Positions 9,601 to 18,694 of a stretch of DNA of 51,398 nucleotides are shown piece after piece. The stretch's first letter is position 1. Each line of letters starts with the position of its first letter. The stretch comes from Flavobacteriales bacterium (GTDB lineage: Bacteria > Bacteroidota > Bacteroidia > Flavobacteriales_D > CAJJDF01): NCBI GenBank assembly GCA_020630395.1, contig JAHDBM010000017.1, positions 1-51,398 on the forward strand, read 5' to 3'. Position numbers and translations under genes: made by a program. The notes under the pieces were generated by a model that ran no database searches, was not told the origin of the DNA, and saw only the letters and a program-made list of their open reading frames with translations.

Positions 9601-12600
9601 GATTAGGCACGTTCCCTCAATCAGATGAAGGATACATGGGAGATGTTAAATTAGTTTTTGAACCTACTTGTGCAACTGAAGAAATTCCAGACACAATTAA
9701 TTATAACTGGGTATTTAATGAAAGTAGTATGCTAGCTGGTTCTAATACTTCTAATACCGAATCTAGTAATGATATTATTACTTATCAAGCACCAGATATT
9801 ATTCCACAAACTACTCAACAAACAGCTCAAGTTATTGGAACAAATTTTTCATGGATTATTCTAATTCCTAATAATTCTAATATATCAACTGCTCAAAATT
9901 CTTGGTTTGCTATTGACAATGCTGGATCGACTATTGTTATTGATAAAGTAGAAAGGATTGACGGATCACAAAACACTACTTTTGGTATGGGTAGTGGTAC
10001 TGCAAGTGATGTTAATGGAATCTATCAAATGAGAAGATTAGATCCAAGTAAATTTAATAGAATTAAAATATCTGCACATTTAACTACATGTAATGCTGAT
10101 AGTGTAAAATTACTATTAGGATATGATTGTGATGGATATCCTAGTAGTATAAATAATATATTATGCCCTGTAGAAGAAATGATGCTATATGCAGAACCTA
10201 AGTTCCCTACAATAAGTAATGTAATAACTGCATCTAACAATCCTGTTGATTTATGTGATGACGTTACCTATACTATTAAAGTTGAAAATTCTGGGTTAGG
10301 TATTGCTTATAATGTTTTAAGTAAAGTATCTCTACCATTACAAATGACTTATGTTGTAGGTTCTGCTGAAATATATGATCCAAATAACAGTAGTGCAGGA
10401 TGGGTAAGCTTTGTCCCAAATCAAGCACCAGGTGCTCTAACATTTGATATTGATAATTTAATCCCTTTGATTGGTTCAAATGGACTTATTGGCATTACTA
10501 ATCCAAGTAAAAATTATGTTAAAATACGTTTTAAGGTTACTACTGACTGTGGATTTGTCTCTGGTACAAAAATTCAATGCGTAAATGAAGCAGTTGCAGC
10601 ATGTAACAGACCTTTTACATCTCAACCATTTACTTCTGAACCATATTTAATCAATGGAGCAATTGCTACACATCAAAATCAAATTATTATTGATGCGGGA
10701 TGGCTTACACCATGTGATACCTCAACCCCTGTTCAAGTTAAAATCATTAATCTTGGACCAATAAATAATTGGGTTGGAGATTCTATAACAGTTGTATTGC
10801 CAAATGGTATTCATTATAAAACTGGTTCTTATGATTCGATCCAAAACGTTTCTTCTGCTCCTCCTGTTATTACTAGTTTTGGTAATAAAGAATATTTAAG
10901 ATGGGAATTAAGCAACTTAGTTGCTAATACTGACACAGCAAAATTTGGTTTTCAAATATTATCACAGCCTGACTCTATTAAAAGTTGTATTAATCAATTT
11001 ATGCAAGTGTATACAACTAATGAAGATAATGCTATCTGTAGTTCTACTGGGTTAGGATGTAAAGTAAATGTATTAACTGGAGATACACTTGAGCCTTTAT
11101 TTGTTGAAAAAGGTTCATTATTATTAGCTAATGCATCAGCCTTTAGTATTCCTAATCCAACAACTGGTGAAAAAGTATATGTAAACTTTGATATAGACAA
11201 TATTGGACCAGCAATAAATGGCAATATTAATGGATTGCCTAATGGTACAGTTGTAAGTTATTTTGATGATATTGATGGAACTAACACCTATACATTAGCT
11301 GACACCTTACTTGTAACTGATACTATATGGGACACCATTCCTAATGGAACTTATTCATATAATGACAGCTTACTATTACCAGCTGGCAAAGCCTGTAAAC
11401 TTCTCGTAGTACTAGATTATTTAAACAATCCTTGTATTTGTTCATCAAGTGAAATTTTAATTCCTAATGTTTCAATGATAACAAATGAAGAAGACGATTC
11501 TGTTTGTGCACTAATTCCTACACCTATAGGTTATGAAGATTCAATTACAAGGTACAATTATTCATGGAGAAGAATTAATTTACCTGGAGCGGGTGGTGGA
11601 ACTTCCTATTTAAATGATGACAGTACACATAACCCAATAATTACAGCTCCAAATCCGATAGGGGGAATAGATACATTAACTTATGAAATAACAATAGATA
11701 GAATTAATTGTACTACATTAGATACAATTAATGTTATCATTACTTCTAGTCCATTAGCTGATGCAGGAGCTGATGATTCTGTATGTTTATCTTCTTATAA
11801 TTTAGATGGGAATATTCCTTTAGTCGTTCCTGGTATTATTAATACAACTGGAGAATGGACAGTAGATAATTCTTATGGAAATGGTGGATCTTCATCAATA
11901 AGATTTATTGATAGTTCAATATACAATACTACAGTTACTGGCTTGGAAGATGGCTTATATAGATTTATATGGACACTCGATAATGGATTTTGTGAAGGTA
12001 CACCTGACACTATGGAATTAACGGTTTTCTTAACCGACTACTTACTTGGTAATGACACCATTTTATGTAACCAAAACAACTTTACAGTAACAGCTCCTTC
12101 TTTATCTACTGGTTACACAGGAAATTGGAGCTTTACAAGCAATAGTGCAACTGGTGCAATAATTAGCTCAACAACAACTAACACGACTACAATTAATGGT
12201 CTATTGGATGGAGAATATGAATTAGAATGGGAGGTTACAGCTCCTAATGGACTTTGCACCTATAAAGACAGTATTAAAATTTATAATTACATACATGATA
12301 CAGCTTATGCAGGAAGTGATTCAGCTATTTGTGGTGTATTTAATTTTAACTTATGGGCTGATAGTTTAATTAATAGCAACATTGGAACATGGAGTATTGA
12401 TTCGTCTCTTGGTAATGCCAATAACATCTCTATAAGTGACATTAACAAGCACAATAGTCTTGTTGCCTTTGCTGATAGTGGGAATTACACATTAGTGTGG
12501 ACCAGTATAAGTGGTCCTTGTGATACAACAACTGACTCTGTTAATATATCAATATCTAATATTCCTGTATCATCTACACCAGATACTCTTATTATATGTA

Positions 12601-14153
12601 ATGAAGACACATTATTACTAACTGCTAATGTTCCTCTACCAAATGAAATTGGAAGATGGAAAGCTTTAGCTACTAATCCTTCTATTATTGCATTTGATGA
12701 TGATTCTAGTCCTAATACGATTGCACGTAACTTCATTAATGGTACTTATAAGTTAGTTTGGATAGTTGATAATGCAGTGTGCGATTCTGTTACAGATACT
12801 TTAACCGTGATTTCTAGCGCTAAACCAATAATCAGTGCTGGAGCTGACAGTAACAGTTGTGAAACTACTTCAATACAATTATCAGCTACTCCTATTGGAT
12901 TAATTGAAAAAGGAAAATGGAGACAATTAGATGGTAATGCCCCTGTTAATTTTGTTTCTATAAATAGCCCAACCTCATTAGTTACTGGTTTATCTGTAAA
13001 CAACTATGAGTTTGAATGGTCAGTAACTAATGGCATATGTGACACTGCCTATGACACAGTTAATATTAACATATTTGAAGCGCCAATTGCTGATGGCGGA
13101 ACAAACATTAGTTATTGTGACACTAATGAAGCTACATTAAGAGGCAATATATTAACTACAATGAATTATCATACGTATGAGTGGAGCTTTAATTCTTCTT
13201 TATCTCAAGCTAGTAATTCTCCAATAATAGTTAATCCTGATTCTATTGTTAGTGAAATAAGAAACTTAGAAGTTGGTATTTATGCTTTTGTTCTTGAAGC
13301 AACTAATGGTTATTGTGACTCAGTAACTGATACAGTATATGTTACTATACATGCAAATCCTGTAGTAAACTATACTGCCACTCCTAATACAATTTGTGAA
13401 GGAGACTGTATTGAATTTAATGATGCATCATCAGTAACAGATTCATCTGGATCAGTTATTTTAACGTATAGTTGGACTTTTGGAAACGGAAACAGTAGTG
13501 ACAATAAAGATGTTCAAGAATGTTACACAACTCAAGGAGAATACGACATATCTCTTGAAGTAACTACTGATAAAGGTTGTAGAACATCTATTATTGTTCC
13601 AAATGATATAACGGTCAATCCTAATCCTGTAGCTGATTTTAATTATATTCCTAATGTTAATATTACACCTGAACTAGACATTACCATAGAAGACTTAAGT
13701 TCTGGAGCTGTTGGTTACAAATACAGTTTTGGGGATGGTAATACTGATGAAGGAAATGCAAATACTTCTCATGCATATGCTGATACAGGAATATATGAAT
13801 TAAAACAACTTGTTACTAATGAATTTGGTTGTACTGATTCAATTATTAAATTAATTGAAGTTAAAAACCAAGTGTTTATTGTAATACCAAATTCGTTTAC
13901 TCCAAATAATGATAATGTTAATGATGTTCTTTCACCTGTAGCTCTTGGTATTGAACAAGATAGTTACACCTTCTCTGTTTTTAATAGATGGGGACAGTTA
14001 GTATTTTCTTCTAAAAGTATAGAGGAAGGATGGGATGGTAAGCATAAAGGACGTGTTGTACCAGATGGAAATTATGTTTGGAAAATAAGCTTTAAAGAAA
14101 AAGATGGCGTTAGAATATTTGAAAGAACTGGCCATGTAACTGTTTTCAAATAA
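6624..14153 (+). CDS. Giant T9SS type B cargo protein, adhesin-like
   Basis: 2,509 residues. A signal peptide (MRSILLFIIVISTISYTYSQ) starts it; the ATG at 6624 is the only sensible start. The N-terminal ~1,700 residues are beta-rich, Cys-containing and DUF11-like (for example DVTYTIKVENSGLGIAYNV at about residue 1210), with an Asp-rich calcium-binding-like segment (DIDSDDDGVSDG, about residue 685). Residues ~1711-2242 hold six modules of about 85-95 residues with W and paired Cys. Two PKD domains follow (about 2243 and 2332; YSWTFGNGNS, YKYSFGDGNT). The last ~90 residues (IPNSFTPNNDNVNDVLSP ... VFNRWGQLVF ... GHVTVFK) are a T9SS type B (CHU_C) sorting domain. Expected path: Sec export, then T9SS secretion to the surface or medium. 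A SprB-like adhesin role is plausible but not shown. It is monocistronic. Confidence 0.93.
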   Translation: MRSILLFIIVISTISYTYSQNTFFVTAPGSNTPSGTEPSMELFTCEASKEYVVLFDNFSPHSAQNITLNFTLPPGLVYDSSLPNSVSVTNNNSSTGTTTSFTSSAGSSNVQVAIGNMNTQDKAQIKFYIKATCGSYQHGSGNNAFTPSISVNYTPSSTGAPTSETYNLPDIDVRYPNLQMVVDNYLSSARVISYPTTNPGIGDTIFREIRIKNGGAASLSTFIYRAKNDDCLQIRGHNLGSLNSQTSGGYTFNSVVFNGTDFSTIGNGDNFFDPNEEIILLEEAIILCCNNPVTQHQLMWGCGSDICQFEKYNNGITFPPSSPRIIATPFSMVGASSSDTLCYGDFNAVTMHLDLKNVGSEFPAPSPTIDSAQDVIVDIYQGRNGFSSNMLSIIDVSTIQVINKNSGAILPYSTISSSPNSSAYCSGPNPANAVGRFQIKIDKLYANEEIRISWDVFSCNNNSCSNIKLGAYSWRYNVTYYNRCDKAFNEIRNKEGYKWTELQHSLTSLGSNPNNISGSSALQYIFKFEISQSDFNIPHDASDYLEYKIVIPPCMTFSPTGADIFLDDWLPSTPRITPDNISISPSNDTIYARFNDGFEQLEQWVLNVRFTSEICASCSTTGRQSVKVQSYYKATNSCGNAHALGCAESFYQRICGNCPGNISLNVNAGNKNGFARTSFGDIDSDDDGVSDGAGPTNAAQSGVRVDRASYGDIVTMTYDFENPNGRFLNVDPAFCPGFPSSARTPAPNFIYTYIKVSNASLFQLQSIDLNLSHSLCNFSSTTTTYTNVAHTSSIIPLTNDSSIINIELDINQLHAAGDWPEFVNTGQIKLNFEVISNPNVAVKQCPYEFGMFANNTAITLNTITNSNANFCRILNGNFDIIGYRYASYARNYFNFHSCDNVEVSERYRFNVGVWFEGMVGTNYYPNEYRPYSYVDTLIASTTNEYRLVSAELNYYRTNGVNSQELIPFTDIMPHLSSPLVGSNFKFNVGDLFRLGTFPQSDEGYMGDVKLVFEPTCATEEIPDTINYNWVFNESSMLAGSNTSNTESSNDIITYQAPDIIPQTTQQTAQVIGTNFSWIILIPNNSNISTAQNSWFAIDNAGSTIVIDKVERIDGSQNTTFGMGSGTASDVNGIYQMRRLDPSKFNRIKISAHLTTCNADSVKLLLGYDCDGYPSSINNILCPVEEMMLYAEPKFPTISNVITASNNPVDLCDDVTYTIKVENSGLGIAYNVLSKVSLPLQMTYVVGSAEIYDPNNSSAGWVSFVPNQAPGALTFDIDNLIPLIGSNGLIGITNPSKNYVKIRFKVTTDCGFVSGTKIQCVNEAVAACNRPFTSQPFTSEPYLINGAIATHQNQIIIDAGWLTPCDTSTPVQVKIINLGPINNWVGDSITVVLPNGIHYKTGSYDSIQNVSSAPPVITSFGNKEYLRWELSNLVANTDTAKFGFQILSQPDSIKSCINQFMQVYTTNEDNAICSSTGLGCKVNVLTGDTLEPLFVEKGSLLLANASAFSIPNPTTGEKVYVNFDIDNIGPAINGNINGLPNGTVVSYFDDIDGTNTYTLADTLLVTDTIWDTIPNGTYSYNDSLLLPAGKACKLLVVLDYLNNPCICSSSEILIPNVSMITNEEDDSVCALIPTPIGYEDSITRYNYSWRRINLPGAGGGTSYLNDDSTHNPIITAPNPIGGIDTLTYEITIDRINCTTLDTINVIITSSPLADAGADDSVCLSSYNLDGNIPLVVPGIINTTGEWTVDNSYGNGGSSSIRFIDSSIYNTTVTGLEDGLYRFIWTLDNGFCEGTPDTMELTVFLTDYLLGNDTILCNQNNFTVTAPSLSTGYTGNWSFTSNSATGAIISSTTTNTTTINGLLDGEYELEWEVTAPNGLCTYKDSIKIYNYIHDTAYAGSDSAICGVFNFNLWADSLINSNIGTWSIDSSLGNANNISISDINKHNSLVAFADSGNYTLVWTSISGPCDTTTDSVNISISNIPVSSTPDTLIICNEDTLLLTANVPLPNEIGRWKALATNPSIIAFDDDSSPNTIARNFINGTYKLVWIVDNAVCDSVTDTLTVISSAKPIISAGADSNSCETTSIQLSATPIGLIEKGKWRQLDGNAPVNFVSINSPTSLVTGLSVNNYEFEWSVTNGICDTAYDTVNINIFEAPIADGGTNISYCDTNEATLRGNILTTMNYHTYEWSFNSSLSQASNSPIIVNPDSIVSEIRNLEVGIYAFVLEATNGYCDSVTDTVYVTIHANPVVNYTATPNTICEGDCIEFNDASSVTDSSGSVILTYSWTFGNGNSSDNKDVQECYTTQGEYDISLEVTTDKGCRTSIIVPNDITVNPNPVADFNYIPNVNITPELDITIEDLSSGAVGYKYSFGDGNTDEGNANTSHAYADTGIYELKQLVTNEFGCTDSIIKLIEVKNQVFIVIPNSFTPNNDNVNDVLSPVALGIEQDSYTFSVFNRWGQLVFSSKSIEEGWDGKHKGRVVPDGNYVWKISFKEKDGVRIFERTGHVTVFK
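11755..13350 (+). repeat. Six-fold module array in the giant T9SS protein
   Basis: Six diverged in-frame modules start near 11755, 12046, 12298, 12570, 12826 and 13084. Each opens with a segment such as ADAGADDSVC or PIISAGADSNSC, has a central W (GEWTVDN, GKWRQLD) and closes with a segment such as FIWTLDNGFC or FEWSVTNGICDTAYDTVNI. The pattern is of the SprB/PKD-like repeats of Bacteroidota adhesins. The repeats are protein-level; DNA identity looks low, so they are old. Confidence 0.75.
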
Positions 14154-14234
14154 TGAACTAATTTAATCTAGAGAATCTAACTATTAATTACTTGTATCTA
14201 ACACAAGTCGTAATGTTAAAAGACGAGTCTAGAT

Positions 14235-15011
14235 TTAAAAACCTTCAAACACTCCTAAACCAAACAAAGCAAAATCATACTTAACTGGATCCAATGGATC
14301 CAGTTTTTTTAATGCTATGTCTAGCTCTTGTACAGCCTTAAAATCATCTTGTTTTCTACTTAACAGGCCTAACTTTCTAGCCACTCTTCCACTATGAACA
14401 TCTAATGGACATGACAATTGAGCCGTTTGTATAGATTGCCAAATTCCAAAATCTACTCCTCTATTATCATTTCTTACCATCCACCTTAAGTACATGTTAA
14501 GTCTTTTAAAGGCTGATCCTTTTATAGGATTCGAAACATGTTTTTGAGTTCTTTTATTAACTTCAGTTGCTTGTTCAAAAAACAGTTTTCTAAACTGTAT
14601 TATTCCATTGTAAATATGATTATCGGTTGGTTGTATTCCATTAGCAAATGATTGCTCTAACCCTCCATGATTTTTATATAAATGATGTAAAGACTGAAAA
14701 AAAAATATCAGATCTTGTTTATTAAAAGTCCTATGCTTAAAATCTGGTAATTTCTGTTCAATAGTTGAAGAGTATGACATAATAAAATCATACGGACTAT
14801 TTCCCATGATTTCCATTAATCTTTTACCATTATTGATTATTGTTTTTCTTTGTCCCCACGCAATGCTCGCTATAATGAATCCAATTATTTCTATATCCTC
14901 TTTATTGTGATATTGATGTGGAATCGATATAGGGTCAGATTCTATAAAAGTTGATCGATTATATTGATCTACTTTTTCATCTAAAAATGATTTTAGTTCT
15001 AATTTTTTCAT
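14235..15011 (-). CDS. TIGR02757/DUF2400 family protein
   Basis: 258 residues, matching the family I recall in Bacteroidota, with the conserved stretches DIEIIGFIIASIAWGQR, NPIKGSAFKRLNMYLRWMVR, and PLDVHSGRVARKLGLL. The helical layout with an HSGRV/ARKLGL segment is reminiscent of HhH-GPD DNA glycosylase folds, but the biochemical role is unknown to me. It is convergent with the giant gene (81-bp gap). It is separated from the upstream OmpA-family gene by a strong terminator, so it probably has its own promoter within the 66-bp gap, though I see no clear box there. Confidence 0.85.
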   Translation of the reverse strand: MKKLELKSFLDEKVDQYNRSTFIESDPISIPHQYHNKEDIEIIGFIIASIAWGQRKTIINNGKRLMEIMGNSPYDFIMSYSSTIEQKLPDFKHRTFNKQDLIFFFQSLHHLYKNHGGLEQSFANGIQPTDNHIYNGIIQFRKLFFEQATEVNKRTQKHVSNPIKGSAFKRLNMYLRWMVRNDNRGVDFGIWQSIQTAQLSCPLDVHSGRVARKLGLLSRKQDDFKAVQELDIALKKLDPLDPVKYDFALFGLGVFEGF

Positions 15012-15028
15012 ACTAGTTAAGCAAAGAA

Positions 15029-15057
15029 AAAAGTCATTCTTGCTAAGAATGACTTTT
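15029..15057 (-). terminator. Rho-independent terminator after the PorE-like gene
   Basis: A perfect 13-bp stem (AAAAGTCATTCTT / AAGAATGACTTTT) with a 3-nt loop lies 20 nt past the stop of the minus-strand gene at 15078. In the minus direction it runs into TTTTCTTTGC. It separates that gene from the TIGR02757 gene. Confidence 0.85.
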
Positions 15058-15077
15058 ATACTCCTATACGTTAAAAA

Positions 15078-17111
15078 CTATATGCTTTTAATAATAAACT
15101 CAGTTCTTCTATTTTTTGCTCTATTATACTCACTGGTATTTTTCATTTTAGGTTTAGTTTCCCCAAAGCCTTTAGCGCTTAAACGACTAGATTTTATACC
15201 AGATTTCTCTAAATATTTCTTTACTTCATCTGCTCTATTTTGTGAAAGCGTTAAGTTTTCTTTCGCGTCACCTACATCATCTGTATGCCCATGAACAGCA
15301 ATTTTAACTGATGGATTTTCTTTTAAATAATCTACAAATCCTGATAAAATAAATTTCACTTTATCATTTAACTCAAACGAATTAGTAGCAAACGTAATAT
15401 CATTTATAGCATAAGGCTTTCCAACCTTTATCTTTTCTACTTGAATATCTTTTCCTTTAATTACACCACCTTTTTTAACATCTTCTTTTTCTATAATTCT
15501 AGATTTGAAAGCATGTCCTTTCTTTTTTGTTGTAATCAGTACTTTGTCGTCTTTTTCCATGTTTACAACAAGTGCAAATTTACCATCATCTGATTTTACT
15601 TTTACCTCTTCTTCTTTTTTAGAATCAGCATAATTAATTTTAAAAGAGGCTTCTTTTACAGGATCTCCTTTCTCATCACTTAATGTTCCTTTAACAATAA
15701 CTACTTTTTCGGGTTTAGCTTCTTCAGGTGGTTCAAAAGCAAAAATATCTTTCCCTCCTACTCCATCACTGAATCTACCTGATGAAAAATAAGCCATTGA
15801 GCCATCTAAACTTACAATCAAGGCTTCTTCTGCTCTTTCTGAGTTTATTGGATATCCTATGTTTTTTGGCTCACCCCACTTCCCATTAGAATCTTGTTTA
15901 GAATAAAATATATCAAAATCTCCGGCTCCTTTTCTTCTTCCTCCTACTTGACCAGCAAAGTATAATGTTTTACTATCGGTATGCATAAAAGGAGATTTTT
16001 CATTCATGGAGGTATTAATCTTTGATCCAATGCTTCTAGCTTTTCCCCAAGAGCCATCTTCTTTCCTTTTGGAATAATATATGTCTTGACCTTTACTTGT
16101 TGGTCTATTCGTAGCAAAAAATAATGTTTTTCCGTCAGCAGATATAGAAGGTTGAGCTTCCCAGGTATTTTCTCCATTAATTCCCGATCCTAAATTTTTT
16201 AATTCAGACCATTTATATTCCATTTTACCTGTTTTCTCATTTTCAATATACTCATACTGAGTTACAAAAATATCGCAATTGTTATACTTCTTTTCATTCA
16301 TACTGCACGCACAAACAAATAGCTCTTTATTATCTACAGATATTGATACACCTCCATAATTATCTCCTACATTAAATGGCTTTGGTAATGCATCACCCGA
16401 ATTAAAATCAATAACTGCTGACTCTCTATTACTTAATACAAGTTCTTCTATTTTTCTCGCTACAATATCTCCTAAGTTCTTCTGTTCATAAGCTCTAGTA
16501 AAAAATAACAATTCATTATCAGGAGATATCATAGGTAAATATTCATCTCCTTTAGTAGATACATTCCGAACAACTTTAGGGTTAAACTTAACTGGCTTAT
16601 TAAAAAAGTTATTCTGAAAATCTAACTCTGGCAAAATACCCTTAGCAGCTTGAAGTTTATCTGGATAATTTCTAGCGAATTTTTCATCATCATCACTTCT
16701 AAACTCGATAAACTTTTTAAAATACTTTTCGGCTTCTTGATACTCTTTTTCCTCATAATTAATGATTCCTAAATAGTAATAAATATCTGAATGATAATCG
16801 GGACATAGATTCTCTACCTCTTGGTAATACTTTCTTGCTCCATTATATTCTAAGCCTTTAGATTTAGCCCGAGAAAAACTTTTACGAGCTAACTGCCATA
16901 AGCATGGAACACATTCTTCATCTTCTTCTATTGCCTCTTTTAAAAATTTAAACCGCTTTGTTGGGTCCTTATATTTTTTCCTGTCTTGAGATTGTTTATA
17001 TAGTTTTTGAACCTTTTTATTATCGGGTAAAGGACATGTTTCTTCTTCATCTTGTGCAAAAACACCTAAATAAGTGAAACATAATAAAACTAAGAGTACC
17101 TTTTTAATCAT
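15078..17111 (-). CDS. PorE-like TPR / beta-propeller / OmpA-domain protein
   Basis: 677 residues. In order: signal peptide (MIKKVLLVLLCFTYLGVFAQ); TPR region ~35-150; a PD40/WD40-like propeller ~185-445 (SISADGKTLFFATNRP, SPFMHTDSKTLYFAGQVGG, LDGSMAYFSSGR); a carboxypeptidase-regulatory-like domain ~450-540 (VKGTLSDEKGDPVKEASFKI); and an OmpA C-terminal domain ~560-677 with the peptidoglycan-binding pattern HGHTDDVGDAKENLTLSQNR. This order matches PorE (PG1058) of Porphyromonas gingivalis, which links the type IX secretion complex to peptidoglycan. Bacteroidota carry several paralogues with this layout, so PorE identity is likely rather than certain. Unlike PorE, which is reported as a lipoprotein, no clear lipobox is seen. 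It is followed by its own terminator. Confidence 0.82.
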   Translation of the reverse strand: MIKKVLLVLLCFTYLGVFAQDEEETCPLPDNKKVQKLYKQSQDRKKYKDPTKRFKFLKEAIEEDEECVPCLWQLARKSFSRAKSKGLEYNGARKYYQEVENLCPDYHSDIYYYLGIINYEEKEYQEAEKYFKKFIEFRSDDDEKFARNYPDKLQAAKGILPELDFQNNFFNKPVKFNPKVVRNVSTKGDEYLPMISPDNELLFFTRAYEQKNLGDIVARKIEELVLSNRESAVIDFNSGDALPKPFNVGDNYGGVSISVDNKELFVCACSMNEKKYNNCDIFVTQYEYIENEKTGKMEYKWSELKNLGSGINGENTWEAQPSISADGKTLFFATNRPTSKGQDIYYSKRKEDGSWGKARSIGSKINTSMNEKSPFMHTDSKTLYFAGQVGGRRKGAGDFDIFYSKQDSNGKWGEPKNIGYPINSERAEEALIVSLDGSMAYFSSGRFSDGVGGKDIFAFEPPEEAKPEKVVIVKGTLSDEKGDPVKEASFKINYADSKKEEEVKVKSDDGKFALVVNMEKDDKVLITTKKKGHAFKSRIIEKEDVKKGGVIKGKDIQVEKIKVGKPYAINDITFATNSFELNDKVKFILSGFVDYLKENPSVKIAVHGHTDDVGDAKENLTLSQNRADEVKKYLEKSGIKSSRLSAKGFGETKPKMKNTSEYNRAKNRRTEFIIKSI

Positions 17112-17130
17112 ATTTTTTCTTTTATCTATG

Positions 17131-17138
17131 CAAAACTA
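17131..17138 (-). promoter_or_regulatory. Candidate -7 box upstream of the PorE-like gene
   Basis: TAGTTTTG matches the Bacteroidota -7 consensus TAnnTTTG, 19 nt upstream of the start codon at 17111. No TTG/TTTG lies at the expected 17-23 nt spacing; the nearest TTTTG is about 31 nt away. Confidence 0.35.
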
Positions 17139-17268
17139 CCTTATTCTTATTACTTATTAAAAAGAAGAACAAAATAATATAGCGTAGTTATATTAAGTCT
17201 ACACCTATAACACGATAAAGCAAAACTATTATTATTCAAAAAAAATTAATCACAAAAGTTTAACATTC

Positions 17269-18690
17269 TTACCTAAAAACAACCACATGACCAATTTTAA
17301 TCGTATTGTCTTCTTCTTCTTGTAATTTATAATTTAATTTCCAAATATAGACACCCAATGGAACCTCAACTTCATTATGTTTTACATCCCAATAATTACC
17401 TAGTTCATTTGTAAAAAAGATTTCACTTCCCCATCTATTAAACACTGTGAATTCAAACTCATCAATCCCGCAATTATCTCCAAAAACAGGAAGCAAATAA
17501 TCATTAAAGCCATCTTCGTTAGCTGAAACAGCATTTGGAATATAGGGCATACAACTTGTAAAACAATCATCTTCTGTAATCCTTATAGTATCATTTCCAG
17601 TACAGCCATTTAAGGTAACTTCAATAATATACTCTCCTTCTTTATTAATCACAATATCGTGAGTATTATCTCCAGTATTCCATATATAACTATCATAGGT
17701 ATTCTCTACAAACAAGCTAAACTCTTTACCAATACATAAGACCTTTGATCCATAAATTAGTGGTTTAGGTTTTTCTTGAATAGCTAAATTTACAATTGTT
17801 ATACTATCACAAACACCTGTATATATCGTATCTGTATATTGACCTTGAGATTTTTCCCAATTACTATGTATCATAACACTATCGCCATCACAAATTGCTG
17901 TATAAGTGACACTTGATGCCTGTGTAAAAGGTTGCCTCATAGCATTAATCCATTGAGTATTTTGTATAGAATTTCCTAATCCGGGTGATCCTTGGTTTTG
18001 GCTAAGAAATACCCAATTAGATTGATTAAAAACATCATTATCAACAACATTATCCATTAAAAGAACTTTACCTGAAGCATTTCCAGGGTTATAAATATCT
18101 GTTCCTGCAATGTTATTTCCCCAACCAACAGAGTGGCTAGCTGTAGTAGGGTTTAACGGGTTAACTAGTTGAAATACATCTCCATCATTTTTTAATGCTA
18201 TCATATTCCAATTACCAGTTCCATTAGAATATGCTCCTGTTCCATAACTTGTTATAGGTATTGATCCCGAAGGCAAAGTTGAATTACTTTCAATATAGTT
18301 TGATGTAGGAGAAAGGATATAGACATTATCTTGATTAGCATCTGATGGATCAGCTGTAAGTCCAGGATATGGGTTTTGATTATTATATAACACAATAATA
18401 CAACCGTAAGGTACACATTCCCATTGGGGATCATTAGAAAATCTTAAATGTCCATCTGCAATTCCTGAATTACCATAAAAACCAGCATTATCATCAATAA
18501 TCCAACCTCTAATATCTAAGCAAGAATCAGTGCACGTTTTATCTCCTACAACAACAAGCTCTATATATTCACTTGGTGGATTTCCTCCTGAACCTTGGGA
18601 CACCTCATTAATATACAGTTGAGATGTTCCATTATTACTATAGAAACCTAACAGCAATATAAATAAAACGACTTGTTTCAAGTAAAGCAA
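17269..18690 (-). CDS. T9SS type B cargo protein with lamin-tail-like N-terminus
   Basis: 473 residues. No ATG or GTG fits: the frame is closed by a stop just upstream, so translation begins at TTG 18690 or TTG 18681; both keep the signal peptide (LKQVVLFILLLGFYSNNGTS). The mature N-terminus (LYINEVSQGSGG, YIELVVVG, IRGWIIDDNAG) resembles a lamin-tail-type Ig-like fold. An Ig/PKD-like stretch follows (~305-375), and the last ~90 residues (YIPNAVSANEDGFNDYLLPV, FTVFNRWGSEIFF, GHVVVFR) form a T9SS type B sorting domain. It begins 4 nt after the stop of the AsmA-family gene, so it is probably translated by coupling with it. A secreted, surface or extracellular protein is expected; the function is unknown. 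Confidence 0.87.
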   Translation of the reverse strand: MLYLKQVVLFILLLGFYSNNGTSQLYINEVSQGSGGNPPSEYIELVVVGDKTCTDSCLDIRGWIIDDNAGFYGNSGIADGHLRFSNDPQWECVPYGCIIVLYNNQNPYPGLTADPSDANQDNVYILSPTSNYIESNSTLPSGSIPITSYGTGAYSNGTGNWNMIALKNDGDVFQLVNPLNPTTASHSVGWGNNIAGTDIYNPGNASGKVLLMDNVVDNDVFNQSNWVFLSQNQGSPGLGNSIQNTQWINAMRQPFTQASSVTYTAICDGDSVMIHSNWEKSQGQYTDTIYTGVCDSITIVNLAIQEKPKPLIYGSKVLCIGKEFSLFVENTYDSYIWNTGDNTHDIVINKEGEYIIEVTLNGCTGNDTIRITEDDCFTSCMPYIPNAVSANEDGFNDYLLPVFGDNCGIDEFEFTVFNRWGSEIFFTNELGNYWDVKHNEVEVPLGVYIWKLNYKLQEEEDNTIKIGHVVVFR

Positions 18691-18694
18691 CTGC

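Noticed and set aside
14154-14234. Hairpins in the convergent gap (ACTTGT/ACAAGT; AATCTAGA/TCTAGATT)
   Set aside because: Short stems or a very long loop and no T tract on either strand; not supported as a terminator.
15040-15294. Plus-strand frame of 84 codons across the terminator and the OmpA domain
   Set aside because: Antisense to the well-supported OmpA C-terminal domain and overlapping its terminator.
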